64,000 nucleotides of DNA from UBA4729 sp039931245 (GTDB lineage Bacteria > Patescibacteriota > Saccharimonadia > Saccharimonadales > UBA4665): assembly GCA_039931245.1 (NCBI GenBank), contig JBDTSH010000016.1, positions 136,758 through 200,757 on the forward strand, read 5' to 3'. Below, one piece after another: positions 24,685 through 33,635 of the stretch. Position 1 is the first letter of the stretch. Each line of letters begins with the position of its first letter. Made by a program: the position numbers and the translations under genes. The notes beneath the pieces are model-generated. The model was given only the letters and a program-made list of their open reading frames with translations, was not told the DNA's origin and made no database searches.

Positions 24685-27042
24685 TCAGTCCGACAGCTGT
24701 TCGAGCTTATATTGCGTATAACGTTCGGCAGCTAAGCGTGTCAGCGCCTCATCTTCGTCGCTATTAACAAAGCGCATGGCGGCGGCCATTAGGGGGTGAA
24801 CGGTGGCTAGTTGTTCGTGCATCTGGAGCACCAGTTTACGGTAGCCGGGGTGGCCTTGGGGGCTGGTGCGGAGTTCGTGAAAGTGGAAGGCTTCGCGGGC
24901 GTTCATCGTGACTTTCCAGCGCATCTGATGACCCAGTAGGGTGGCGTACTGGGCCTCCAGTTGATAGCCGGCCTGCTGCAGAATACTGTAGAGTTTAAGA
25001 CTTAGGTCGAAACAGCTATCAAATTGAGTGCTTAAACCGGCTTCGTCGATTAAGGCTGGCGTTTCGTAGCCGAAGCGCGGTGACAGCTGCTGCCAGGCCA
25101 AATCGTCGACCATCCGATGGCGCTGCAAGTCACGGAAAATACCATAGTCGCAAACGAGGTCCCAACTGTAGTGGGCTTTTTCGATGGCCCGACCGGGGCG
25201 GTGACGGCGATTGAGACGCTCACCGGCATAGGACGTAAAAATCTCGACTTTTTTATCATAGGGCAGGTTGGCAACTTCGGCCTGGATGTCTTTGAGTGGC
25301 AAATTACTGTGTTCATAGAGCATATCCGCCACCAGGCTTAACTCGTTCTTGGGCCAGTAATCGTTGAGACTGACGGCTTCGCTGGGAGCGGCGTAATTTT
25401 CGGGCAGACAGGCGCTAGCCAGCTCGGCCAGTCGCTTGGCGGTGGCAGCCCGATAGGCAATGATGGCCCCACCCCGCTCGGGTTTATCGGCCCGCTCGAG
25501 GAGAACGGGAATAATCTTGCGGGCTTCCGCCAGGATAGTTTGACCGGTCGCGCGGGCTTCCGGTAGTGCATCACTCAGTAAGTGCATTATGAGGCTTTCG
25601 AGCGCCTGGCCGGAAGCGTATAGACCAACAGTTGAGGTCGTTGCCACCGGCAGTACCGAGCGCACAGCGTCGCAGGCTTGAGCCCGAGTAGCGCCTTGCC
25701 AGGCGATGTCTTGCTCGGCGGGAGGAGTAGCCGACTTAGTGCGGACATAGTCCGTTAAACGGCGCACCATAGCTGAGTAGAGGTCAAAGATGGCGTCCAT
25801 CGTTTCCCGGTATTGTTGGGCGACGGCCGGTGCCAATTCGGGGGGCACGAAGTAGCGGTAGTGCCCGTCGCCGTCTTTTTGATCAAAGTAAATATAGCGA
25901 GTCGATTGTTCGAGGTAGGATGCGAGGCGACCCCATTCTAGCTTTTTGGTCAAAATATTGCTGGCATTTTCGACGACCAGGTGGATACCGGCCAACTGCT
26001 GTACTGAATCGTCACCATATGCGGTAATCACCCGCCGCAACAGTTTACTGTCTTTGCCAGCTTTGCCCGCAAACTCATCGAGCAAAGTAATCCGCATGTC
26101 ATCGCCGCGCCGGCTGAGGCGGGCCATGGCGGCGGCAATCGTCACGGGGCTGAGCTTGTCATTAAAGGCATAGACATTGCCGGTCACGTTACTGATGGCG
26201 GCGGTCAAGTAGTTCTGCCCGGCGGGGGTAATAACCGTCCGGCCATGGGCGTCTTTTTGGACCAGCGGTGCCAACTCGGCTGGTTCAGTTGGTTCGGCGG
26301 CGAGGGGCGCCGTGGGGGAAACTTCCAGGGGTGGTTCGTGTGGGGCCGGGAGCTCTTTTTGGGCGATGATTTCTTTGACCGATACAGGAGCGGCGCTGGC
26401 GGCCGGCCCAGTTTTACGATTGGCGAGCTCAGCCGAGACTAATTTCCAAATCGCCTCGGCAATTGTGGCGGTATCATCGGTGGCAAACACTACCGGTAAA
26501 TTGCGTTGCTTGGCTTCCCATAAATAACCGGCTCGAACCCGTTCTAAAAAGCCTTCATCGAGGTTGTCGAAGCGCTCGGCACTATAGCGTTTTTTGGCCC
26601 GCTCTTTGAGCATGGCCGCGGGGGCATCGAGGACAATACAGAGGTCTGGTTCCATATCGGCCACCGCGAAGCTAATAATGGTGTTGATAATCTGATAATC
26701 GGGTACGTCACCGCGACCGTAGTATTGGATGGCCAGAGTCGTTAAGTAGTTGCGGTCGACTAAACAAATAACCCCTTGCTCGACGCTTTGTTTGATGATC
26801 TGGAGCGACTCCGAGCGGGCGGCATTGTAGAGCAACACTTCAGTACGGGTGTTCATCGGGTAATGCGGGTCTTGGGTCAATTGGCGGATTGCCCGAGCGG
26901 TCAAGTTGCTCTGGCTATCGGGTTCGCGCATGGTACGCACCGGCAATCCAGCGGCTTGCAGGCGGCGGGCAAGTTCGAGTAATTGGGTAGACTTACCGAC
27001 TCCCTCCGGTCCTTCGATGACGATGTATTTACCCTTAGTCAT
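24685..27042 (-). CDS. thymidylate kinase fused to tandem ThyX-like domains
   Basis: 785-residue fusion. Residues 1-205: dTMP kinase with P-loop EGPEGVGKST and DRNYLTTLAIQYYG. Residues ~210-280: Pro/Ala-rich linker. Then two ThyX-like regions. Flavin-dependent thymidylate synthase has the signature RHRxxSxNExSxRY; the first region keeps its second half (WGRLASYLEQSTRY), the second keeps its first half (RHRMVDDLAWQQLSPRF). A composite site is therefore possible. The fusion would turn dUMP into dTDP in one polypeptide. The start ATG 27042 overlaps the dcd stop by 8 nt; the frame upstream lies inside dcd. Confidence 0.85.
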   Translation of the reverse strand: MTKGKYIVIEGPEGVGKSTQLLELARRLQAAGLPVRTMREPDSQSNLTARAIRQLTQDPHYPMNTRTEVLLYNAARSESLQIIKQSVEQGVICLVDRNYLTTLAIQYYGRGDVPDYQIINTIISFAVADMEPDLCIVLDAPAAMLKERAKKRYSAERFDNLDEGFLERVRAGYLWEAKQRNLPVVFATDDTATIAEAIWKLVSAELANRKTGPAASAAPVSVKEIIAQKELPAPHEPPLEVSPTAPLAAEPTEPAELAPLVQKDAHGRTVITPAGQNYLTAAISNVTGNVYAFNDKLSPVTIAAAMARLSRRGDDMRITLLDEFAGKAGKDSKLLRRVITAYGDDSVQQLAGIHLVVENASNILTKKLEWGRLASYLEQSTRYIYFDQKDGDGHYRYFVPPELAPAVAQQYRETMDAIFDLYSAMVRRLTDYVRTKSATPPAEQDIAWQGATRAQACDAVRSVLPVATTSTVGLYASGQALESLIMHLLSDALPEARATGQTILAEARKIIPVLLERADKPERGGAIIAYRAATAKRLAELASACLPENYAAPSEAVSLNDYWPKNELSLVADMLYEHSNLPLKDIQAEVANLPYDKKVEIFTSYAGERLNRRHRPGRAIEKAHYSWDLVCDYGIFRDLQRHRMVDDLAWQQLSPRFGYETPALIDEAGLSTQFDSCFDLSLKLYSILQQAGYQLEAQYATLLGHQMRWKVTMNAREAFHFHELRTSPQGHPGYRKLVLQMHEQLATVHPLMAAAMRFVNSDEDEALTRLAAERYTQYKLEQLSD

Positions 27043-27748
27043 AATATAGCCCATCAATTTTTTGCGGTAGCGACCGCTGGTCACGGTACGCCTTGGGCAG
27101 CATCATGTCGGGTGACCAGGTTTTGATAATCGTGTCGATGTCACTGCCCTGTTGGTATTTACCGCTAAATTCGCCGTCGCGACCGGCACCGTAGTTACCA
27201 TCGACCGGACCGGTTTCGTGGAAAACAATTTGGGCAAAGCGTTCGCCAACCGGCAGGAGTACCGTTTCGCGGTCGTTCAGATTGTAAATCTCGAGCGTTA
27301 AACGGTTGATATAGCCGGGATCGATCCAGCCGGCGTCAAAACAGACGGCGATGCCGTTACGGCCCCAGCTCGAGCGGCTCCGGACTTCGCAGGCCCCGGG
27401 AGGTCGGATACCAAAAAATTCGTGAGTGTGGGCCAAGATACGTTCGCCCGGCTTGAGGCTAATGACGGGGTGATCAAGCGGGATGTTGTTAACGGGCTTG
27501 AAACCATTGAGGGCGCACCATTGACCGTGAGGCATGGCGTGATACGGCCCATCGAAGTAGCGCTCGACGTCTTCCTTATCGAACGGGTTATAGATAGTCC
27601 GCTCATTCATGCGCTCGATCCGGTAATAGTAGTAGCCGAGAGTAACATCGAGGCTGGCGTGACTGACGTGTTTCGGATTATATGGGTGGCAGACAATGTG
27701 ATCTTCTGCGATCGCCTGACGTATCTGAATGTTACTGAATACCGACAC
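27035..27748 (-). CDS. dcd: dCTP deaminase family protein
   Basis: Trimeric dCTP deaminase/dUTPase fold, supplying dUTP or dUMP for thymidylate synthesis. Seen: HASLDVTLG near 30, VRSRSSWGRNGIAV (the conserved RSSxGR segment), GWIDPGYINRLTLEIYN and GERFAQIVF. 237 residues. GTG start with GGAGG six bases upstream decides the start. Overlaps the tmk-thyX gene, so dCTP-to-dTDP enzymes are translated together. Confidence 0.9.
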   Translation of the reverse strand: MSVFSNIQIRQAIAEDHIVCHPYNPKHVSHASLDVTLGYYYYRIERMNERTIYNPFDKEDVERYFDGPYHAMPHGQWCALNGFKPVNNIPLDHPVISLKPGERILAHTHEFFGIRPPGACEVRSRSSWGRNGIAVCFDAGWIDPGYINRLTLEIYNLNDRETVLLPVGERFAQIVFHETGPVDGNYGAGRDGEFSGKYQQGSDIDTIIKTWSPDMMLPKAYRDQRSLPQKIDGLYYD

Positions 27749-27890
27749 CTTGAGCCTCCGTGTTTCGTTCTATTGTAGGCGACAACTCCGCAATTATGCA
27801 AGCACAATAATAATGTGATTTTTACGCAAATAGGTGTCGTACCACTCATGCTTACTATTATGATACATGTTCAGGTACAATGAGCGGGTC

Positions 27891-29591
27891 ATGGCAGTGT
27901 CTCCCTTCCTTAAAAGTCAGCTAAAAGTGCGCGACAGTTTTGGCCTCCAATTTGTCGCTTTTGTCGTCGCCGCCCACGGGAGCTTTGTGCTGGCCGTGAC
28001 GTTAATTGAACTTATCGCAGGTCGGCATGTTAATCATCTGTCGAACACGACCGTTGACCTATCAATTATTATCGGCCTAAGCCTCCTCTACTTGAGTGTG
28101 CTGCTCCGCCGGTTAAAGCGAACCGCCTGGCTGGCGACCGTCATGAGCTACGTATTGTATCTCGGCCTAAACTTAAGTAATTTGATTCGGAGCGTCGGCA
28201 TGGACGATTTAGTGGCCGGGCGCGTCATGCGGGTGGTTATTTTGCCGGTCAGTATTCTCACGTTACTCGTTGTCCTCCGGTCACACTACACGGTCCGCAG
28301 TGATATTCAGGGCTTTCGGGCGGCGGTACGGACAGCCCTTCTTGTCATTGTCGTCGCTTTTATGTATGGGGTTGCCGGTTTTAGTTTGCTCGATAAATCT
28401 GATTTCCATCAAGAAATAACCCCCGTCAACGCCGCGCGTTATACTGTTGATCAATTTTACCTGACTTCCAATAAGCCCCTCGTGCCGGCGACGCGGCGGG
28501 CCCGATTGTTCACTGAATCGTTATCGGTTATCAGCCTCGGGGCAGCTCTCTACGCGGCGGCGGCTTTTTTCCAACCGATTCGCTTGCGCTATATCGACCA
28601 AACCCACGATCGACGCCGTTTGGCAGAGTTGCTGGCAGTGGGCGGTGGACGCAGCGAAGATTATTTTAAACTGTGGCCTCACGATAAGCAGTTCTTTTTT
28701 AACGAGGCGGGCAGCAGCGGTTTGGCCTATCACGTGCGGCACGGTGTGGCGTTGTGTCTGGGCGATCCGGCCGGTGCTACACGGTCGTACGGCAAGCTGG
28801 TGACGGCGTTTGGCGCTGTTTGCGCCCACAACGACTGGCTGCCGGCTTTTGTGCACATTGAGCCGACGCACCGCCAACTGTATGTTCGGCACGGCTACAG
28901 CCTGCAGAAAATTGGCCAGGAAGCCGTCGTCGATATTGCCCATTTTCAAGCGGAAGTCGTGCGCAATAAATATTTCCGACACATCAACAACAAATTTACG
29001 AAACTGGGTTACCGCACTGATTTACTGGTGCCACCGCACGACGCTGCGACTTTACGTCGACTCAGAACTGTGTCTGACGAATGGCTTAGTCAAGGCGGCC
29101 GGACCGAGCGTGGATTCGTCATGGGTTACTTCAGCGCTGACTATATGCAGCAGTGCCCCATTATGGTGGTCCGTGATTCGTCTGGCGAAATCCAGGCGTT
29201 TTTGAATCAACTGCCGGCTGATTTTGACACTCAAGAGGCCACTTATGATTTGCTCCGCCACAGCGACGCCAGCCCGGGAAATATAAATGACTTTCTGCTG
29301 CTCAACTTTATCGGCTATTTGAGCACGCAAACGACGCAACGCATCAACCTTGGGCTGTGCCCTCTGGCCGGTCTCGATAAGGGCGATGAGACGAAAACGG
29401 TCGTTGATTCGATTCTTCGTTTTGTCTACGCTAATGGTGATCGGCTCTACTCGTTTAGCGGATTGCGCCGTTTTAAATCAAAATACGAGCCAACCTGGCG
29501 TGATCGCTACGTGGCTTACCAAGGTGGTCTGCGTGGATTGACCCGCACCACCAACGCCTTGGTGAGCGTCATGCGTGTCAAACGGCCCTAA
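27891..29591 (+). CDS. MprF-like membrane protein with DUF2156 transferase domain
   Basis: About 566 residues: six or seven N-terminal membrane segments (to ~235), then a cytoplasmic GNAT-like DUF2156 domain as in phosphatidylglycerol lysyltransferases (FNEAGSSGLAYHVRHGVALCLGDPAG, split here for length; later FVMGYF and GLRRFKSKYEPTW). Known members transfer lysine or alanine from tRNA to lipids, altering surface charge. The membrane part is shorter than in MprF, so flippase activity is doubtful. ATG 27891 is 9 nt after TACAAT (27876-27881). Converges with the next gene, 3 nt between stops. Confidence 0.8.
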   Translation: MAVSPFLKSQLKVRDSFGLQFVAFVVAAHGSFVLAVTLIELIAGRHVNHLSNTTVDLSIIIGLSLLYLSVLLRRLKRTAWLATVMSYVLYLGLNLSNLIRSVGMDDLVAGRVMRVVILPVSILTLLVVLRSHYTVRSDIQGFRAAVRTALLVIVVAFMYGVAGFSLLDKSDFHQEITPVNAARYTVDQFYLTSNKPLVPATRRARLFTESLSVISLGAALYAAAAFFQPIRLRYIDQTHDRRRLAELLAVGGGRSEDYFKLWPHDKQFFFNEAGSSGLAYHVRHGVALCLGDPAGATRSYGKLVTAFGAVCAHNDWLPAFVHIEPTHRQLYVRHGYSLQKIGQEAVVDIAHFQAEVVRNKYFRHINNKFTKLGYRTDLLVPPHDAATLRRLRTVSDEWLSQGGRTERGFVMGYFSADYMQQCPIMVVRDSSGEIQAFLNQLPADFDTQEATYDLLRHSDASPGNINDFLLLNFIGYLSTQTTQRINLGLCPLAGLDKGDETKTVVDSILRFVYANGDRLYSFSGLRRFKSKYEPTWRDRYVAYQGGLRGLTRTTNALVSVMRVKRP

Positions 29592-29594
29592 GCC

Positions 29595-30341
29595 CTAAAA
29601 CGTGCTTGCGCGGTAGTCCAGCGCCAGCTCGCCGGCGACTAAGTCGGCGTAGACCCGCCGGGCGCAGGCTTGGAGGGCTACCAGATCGGCGTCGTTATAT
29701 ATCGTGCTGTCGAGGGCGATAAGGTCGCGCTCTCGTTCGGTGATGTCTTGTAAGTCGGTCGGGGCCTGGGCGGGTCGGATAATACTCAGCACCGTGCCGC
29801 CCGCTGAACGGACGCAGGCCGCATCGGCCGGAAAACGTACGCCACCGATGGTCGCAAGTTCTAGATTAGCTGTCGTCCTAATCCGACGAATGATCTCTTG
29901 GTACCAGACGTCACCGCCGATGGTTTTGGCGACGTAGCCGCCGAGCCACTGTAGCAAAGACCGAAATTGTGATTTATTGTCGTTGGTAATTGGTCCGAAT
30001 TGGCGCGCCTCATCGGCCGCAACGTAGCGGCAGTACTCCAAGAGCTTCGCGAACTGGTCTGGATGACTTTCAATGTCTGATTGGGCAAATCTAACCGGCT
30101 GAGTGGGGCGCCTATGCACCGTTGACTCGAGGATAGCGGGCAGCGGCTCTAGCCAATTATTCAGACTAGTTACGGTACCGGTAACGGGCGTTGCTCGGCC
30201 ACTCAATCGTAGCTGGTTGGCGACTTCAGTGATTAATTCGCCAGATTCCCAGTGGCCGTGACGTCTGGCATTGCCGGCGAGGTAGTCGGCAAAGGTCGAT
30301 TTACCGTGGCCGATGCCGCCAGTTAGCCCCACAATTAACAT
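29595..30341 (-). CDS. P-loop kinase, dephospho-CoA/deoxynucleotide kinase-like
   Basis: N-terminal MLIVGLTGGIGHGKST is the Walker A of CoaE and phage-type dNMP kinases. Later IGGVRFPADAACVRSAGG resembles the region where phage deoxynucleotide kinases bind the base. About 248 residues, longer than CoaE, and without the CoaE signature downstream, so a dNMP kinase-like role is at least as likely. ATG 30350 gives three more residues. Follows the rplA terminator. Confidence 0.6.
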   Translation of the reverse strand: MLIVGLTGGIGHGKSTFADYLAGNARRHGHWESGELITEVANQLRLSGRATPVTGTVTSLNNWLEPLPAILESTVHRRPTQPVRFAQSDIESHPDQFAKLLEYCRYVAADEARQFGPITNDNKSQFRSLLQWLGGYVAKTIGGDVWYQEIIRRIRTTANLELATIGGVRFPADAACVRSAGGTVLSIIRPAQAPTDLQDITERERDLIALDSTIYNDADLVALQACARRVYADLVAGELALDYRASTF

Positions 30342-30371
30342 AGTGCCCATTTCATACTCTTCTTAGTGTAG

Positions 30372-30418
30372 CAAAACAGCGCCGCGGACAATATGACGAT
30401 ACTGTCCGGCGGGCGCTG
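30372..30418 (-). terminator. terminator after rplA
   Basis: Long minus-strand hairpin, outer stem CAGCGCC/GGCGCTG and inner GGACA/TGTCC, followed by TTTTG, 20 nt after the rplA stop. Confidence 0.75.
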
Positions 30419-30437
30419 GGAAGTTGCGACTAGCAGT

Positions 30438-31451
30438 TTACTCAGTCGATAGACTGGTGTTGACGCTAGCCAGGTCGACCGTGATCGATGGACCCATGGA
30501 AGTCGTCAGGTGAACGGCCTTAAAGTAGTTACCCTTCACACTAGTTGGTTTATTGTTCTTGATGCTGGCGATGACAGCGGCCAAGTTTTTCAGCAACTGC
30601 GGTTCAGTAAAGCTGACCTTACCGACTAACAGGTGGACGATACCGGTGTTGTCGACGCGGTACTCAATCCGACCGGCTTTGGCTTCGGCGACGGCCTTAT
30701 TGACGTTGGTGGTGACGGTACCACTCTTCGGGTTCGGCATCAGTCCGCGCGGGCCGAGTGTCCGAGCGTACTTACCGAGCTTTGGCATGAGAGAGGGGAT
30801 GGCGATCAAGATATCGAAGTTAAGATTACCCTTATCGAGTTCAGCTAAGACTTCTTCATTCCCGGCCAGGTCGGCCCCGGCTTTAGTGGCGGTTGCGGCG
30901 TCGTCAGTTAGGACAACAATCCGAACTGTCTTGCCGGTACCGGCGGGCAGGACGAGGTTATCGCGAATGTTTTGATCGGCGTGGCGCGGGTCAACGCTTA
31001 AGTTAACGTGCAGTTCGACGCTGGCGTCAAATTTGACGTGGCTGGTTTTCTTGGCGAGGGCAACCGCTTCTTCCAGACTATAGGTTTTACCGGCTTCAAT
31101 CAGCTCAGCGCTTTTTTGGAATTTCTTGCCGCGGCGCTGCAAGTGTGTGCGGGTTGGGTTGCTGGGTTGTTTGGGCTTAACCTCTTCCAGCTCACCGGAC
31201 GCTTTGCGTTCTTCTTTGGCTTCTTTAGCTTCTTCTTCAGCGACAGCCTTGGCGCTGTGCTTGCCGGCTTTAGTCAGGGCCGGCTTAGGGACACTTAAGT
31301 CTTGGGGGGCGCCCATAGCGGGTAGCGAGTCACTGGTGGCTTGAAAATCCTCGGCGTTTTTCTCGACGACTGCAGTTTCAATAATTAGTTCGGCGGCCTT
31401 GGTGGCTTTCTTAGCGGGAGCTTTCTTAGCTGGTTTTTTGGCTTCTGCCAT
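30438..31451 (-). CDS. rplA: ribosomal protein uL1 with long N-terminal extension
   Basis: The C-terminal ~225 residues are a full L1 (YSLEEAVALAKKTSHVKFD, GTGKTVRIVVLT, LGPRGLMPNPKSGTV). The first ~110 residues are an extra low-complexity Lys/Ala/Glu-rich segment (AKKPAKKAPAKKATKAAE at the start). L1 controls the L1 stalk and represses its own operon. ATG 31451 with AAAGGA upstream is preferred to the longer frame from 31499. Third gene of the rplK operon. Confidence 0.95.
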   Translation of the reverse strand: MAEAKKPAKKAPAKKATKAAELIIETAVVEKNAEDFQATSDSLPAMGAPQDLSVPKPALTKAGKHSAKAVAEEEAKEAKEERKASGELEEVKPKQPSNPTRTHLQRRGKKFQKSAELIEAGKTYSLEEAVALAKKTSHVKFDASVELHVNLSVDPRHADQNIRDNLVLPAGTGKTVRIVVLTDDAATATKAGADLAGNEEVLAELDKGNLNFDILIAIPSLMPKLGKYARTLGPRGLMPNPKSGTVTTNVNKAVAEAKAGRIEYRVDNTGIVHLLVGKVSFTEPQLLKNLAAVIASIKNNKPTSVKGNYFKAVHLTTSMGPSITVDLASVNTSLSTE

Positions 31452-31519
31452 AATGATTTGATCCTTTCGTGGTAGTAATGGCTTTCGAGGGCCTCCCACA
31501 AATTAGTTAAATATTGTTC

Positions 31520-31822
31520 TCAGCCGTTGGGAAATTGACTGTCGGTGTAGCGCTGTCCATACTCCGGATTGTTTTCAAACAACTCTGTCAATTGCCCGCA
31601 GACAGCGACGAATTTGGGTTCATCGTGGCCGGGGTTATCGTGATACCGATCGTAGTCTGCGTGCAGGATGCCCCGTACGGCGTTCCAAGCATCGTATGTC
31701 TCGTAGACTACTTTCGCTCGCTCTTGATTGAACTGTCGAATAGCTTCAGCAGCCTGGAGGCCTAGCTGAGCTAATTCAGCATCTAAATTCTTATAGCCTA
31801 GGACTGGCTGTTTTTCTGACAT
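31520..31822 (-). CDS. hypothetical protein between rplK and rplA
   Basis: 100-residue soluble acidic protein, helical at first (AELAQLGLQAAEAIRQFNQE), not recognised. It starts 3 nt after the rplK stop, so translation is coupled, and it separates two genes that are adjacent in nearly all bacteria. The lack of a paralogue in the window gives no hint to role. Confidence 0.6.
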   Translation of the reverse strand: MSEKQPVLGYKNLDAELAQLGLQAAEAIRQFNQERAKVVYETYDAWNAVRGILHADYDRYHDNPGHDEPKFVAVCGQLTELFENNPEYGQRYTDSQFPNG

Positions 31823-31825
31823 CGC

Positions 31826-32254
31826 TTAGGCCTGAACTTCGACACCCATGCTGCGGGCGGTACCGGCCACCATTTTCATGATTGACTCGACGCTCTCGGC
31901 GTTCATATCTTTCGCTTTCGCCTCGGCGATCGAACGCAAATCTTGCTGGGTTAGCTTCTTTTCGATTTTTTCGCTGTTGGGGCGGCCCGAACCTTTTTTG
32001 ATATCGAGCTTGGCGCGGATCAGGTCATCGGTCGGGGCACCGACGACACGGAAAGCCATCGAGCGATCGTCGAAAATTGTAATGTGGACGGTCACCATGG
32101 TACCCATCATGTCGCGGGTGGCATCGTTGAAAGGATTAATAAAATCCATCATGTTCACCCCGTACTGACCCAGGGTGCTACCGACTGGCGGAGCGGCACT
32201 GGCCTGCCCGGCTTTGAGTTTCATTTTTAAATTTGCTTTGACGGCTTTCGCCAT
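31826..32254 (-). CDS. rplK: ribosomal protein uL11
   Basis: 142-residue L11: N-terminal LKMKLKAGQASAAPPVGSTL with the PPVG hinge, central GTMVTVHITIFDDRSMAF and C-terminal rRNA-binding VAGTARSMGVEV. AAGGAG before ATG. Own promoter and an 80-nt leader lie upstream. Confidence 0.97.
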   Translation of the reverse strand: MAKAVKANLKMKLKAGQASAAPPVGSTLGQYGVNMMDFINPFNDATRDMMGTMVTVHITIFDDRSMAFRVVGAPTDDLIRAKLDIKKGSGRPNSEKIEKKLTQQDLRSIAEAKAKDMNAESVESIMKMVAGTARSMGVEVQA

Positions 32255-32348
32255 AATGTGTCTCCTTATGTTTCGAACCGACCAACATGAAGCTGTTGGT
32301 GGGGGTTCTCCTACCTTTTAGTAGTGCGTAACAGATTAGATTCTAGCA
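32255..32348 (-). promoter_or_regulatory. rplK promoter and structured leader
   Basis: Minus-strand extended -10 TGCTAGAAT (32348-32340) gives a transcript start near 32333. The leader holds CTACTAAAAGGTAG and CCAACAGCTTCATGTTGG hairpins ahead of the Shine-Dalgarno. L1 autoregulates this operon in other bacteria by binding such a leader; whether these hairpins mimic the 23S site I cannot show. Confidence 0.5.
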
Positions 32349-32365
32349 CAAAACCGAGGTATAGT

Positions 32366-32704
32366 CTAGGCGGCCCGCTCAGTCGCGACGACTAGTTCCC
32401 CATCAATCGACTGGTCACACTCATTTGGAACGAGCATGAGTTCCGGTTCGGCATACATAATGCCGCCGGCCACGAGAGCGATGGTGACTCGATCGACGAG
32501 TTGCGCATAAGCTTCGGCGTGGCGCTCGGCAAATAAACCGACGGCTTCCGGACTGGGTAGTGAGCAGATGCCGCCCACCGAGTTACGCCCGGCTAACTGA
32601 ACGGCGATGTCGTGCTGCAGCCTTTCGGTCGGCGACAGAGCGTCCCGCACCGCCTCCGTTATTGATAAATCCCGAATACACACTGTTTCGATAGCAATAG
32701 ACAT
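32366..32704 (-). CDS. hypothetical protein, 112 aa
   Basis: Not recognised. Soluble or weakly membrane-associated (one hydrophobic stretch VTIALVAGGIMY). AAAGG precedes ATG, and TATAAT about 27 nt upstream forms its own promoter. Inserted between nusG and rplK, in a place where most bacteria have none. Confidence 0.5.
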   Translation of the reverse strand: MSIAIETVCIRDLSITEAVRDALSPTERLQHDIAVQLAGRNSVGGICSLPSPEAVGLFAERHAEAYAQLVDRVTIALVAGGIMYAEPELMLVPNECDQSIDGELVVATERAA

Positions 32705-32821
32705 AGCTGCCTTTGATTTATGGTTGGTACGCCATATTATACGCTTATGCTTATTTATCTTCGTGACTTCTCGCCGGACTGTTCGCGACGTCGCTTACCG
32801 AAACTAGCCGATACTTATACT

Positions 32822-33070
32822 TTAGAGAAGGATAACTGCCTGCTCGATTGATTCGGCCGCGTCGGACATAACTTTGGATCCGAGGATTGCGCCCACCGCA
32901 AACCCGCCATAACAGAGAAGCTTGACGGTCGTTGGTAGCTGGCCCTGGCTTATCTCGCCGGCCGCCAGTATGAGCGGCGCTCCGGCTGAAAAAGTGAGTA
33001 TTGTCGCCCCCAATTGTTTCAGATCGGTGGTAGCTGCTAAGTCTTCAGCTGAGAATAAGCTATGTTCCAT
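32822..33070 (-). CDS. small two-span membrane protein
   Basis: 82 residues from ATG 33070 (MEHSLFSAEDL), with two hydrophobic segments (LGATILTFSAGAPLILAAG and LLCYGGFAVGAILG). The open frame upstream lies inside nusG. Starts 17 nt after the nusG stop, likely same transcript. Function unknown. Confidence 0.5.
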   Translation of the reverse strand: MEHSLFSAEDLAATTDLKQLGATILTFSAGAPLILAAGEISQGQLPTTVKLLCYGGFAVGAILGSKVMSDAAESIEQAVILL

Positions 33071-33086
33071 ACTTAAAAAAGCTTTC

Positions 33087-33635
33087 TTAGACGCGTTTAA
33101 CTTGCAGGCTGTCGAGCTCAACCGGAGTTTCGCGGCCGAACATGTTGACAAGAACTTTTAGTTTGCCCTTTTGTAAGTCAATTTCATTGATGCTGCCATC
33201 GAAGCCCTTGAACGGACCATCGATAATGTTGACGACATCGCCCAAATTGAAATCGATTTTATGTTTTGGCTGTTCCAAGCCCATCCGTTTTTGGATTTTT
33301 TCGATTTCATCGGCTTCGAGCGGCGTCGGGTCGGCACCACTACCCACAAAACCTGTCACTGACGGCGTGTTGCGCACAATGTACCAGGCGTCTTCGGATA
33401 ATTTCATTTCAACCAGCACGTAGCCCTGGAAAATGCGCTTTTCGACGACCCGGCGTTTGCCGTTCTTGATTTCGATCATTTTTTCTTTCGGCACGAGGAC
33501 TTGGAAAATCTTATCGGACATGTCGAGACTGTCAGCTCGCTGGCGGATGCTCTCGGCGACTTTTTCTTCATAACCGCTGTAGGTGTGAATGGCGTACCAT
33601 TGTTTGGTTGTATCGTATCGTTTGCTACTATTCAT
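33087..33635 (-). CDS. nusG: transcription antitermination factor NusG
   Basis: 182 residues: NGN domain (KQWYAIHTYSGYEEKVAESI, then FQGYVLVEM and VRNTPSVTGFVG) and KOW domain (FNLGDVVNIIDGPFKGFDG). Binds RNA polymerase and links it to ribosomes. Its start shares a base with the secE stop region, so both are translated together. Confidence 0.97.
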   Translation of the reverse strand: MNSSKRYDTTKQWYAIHTYSGYEEKVAESIRQRADSLDMSDKIFQVLVPKEKMIEIKNGKRRVVEKRIFQGYVLVEMKLSEDAWYIVRNTPSVTGFVGSGADPTPLEADEIEKIQKRMGLEQPKHKIDFNLGDVVNIIDGPFKGFDGSINEIDLQKGKLKVLVNMFGRETPVELDSLQVKRV

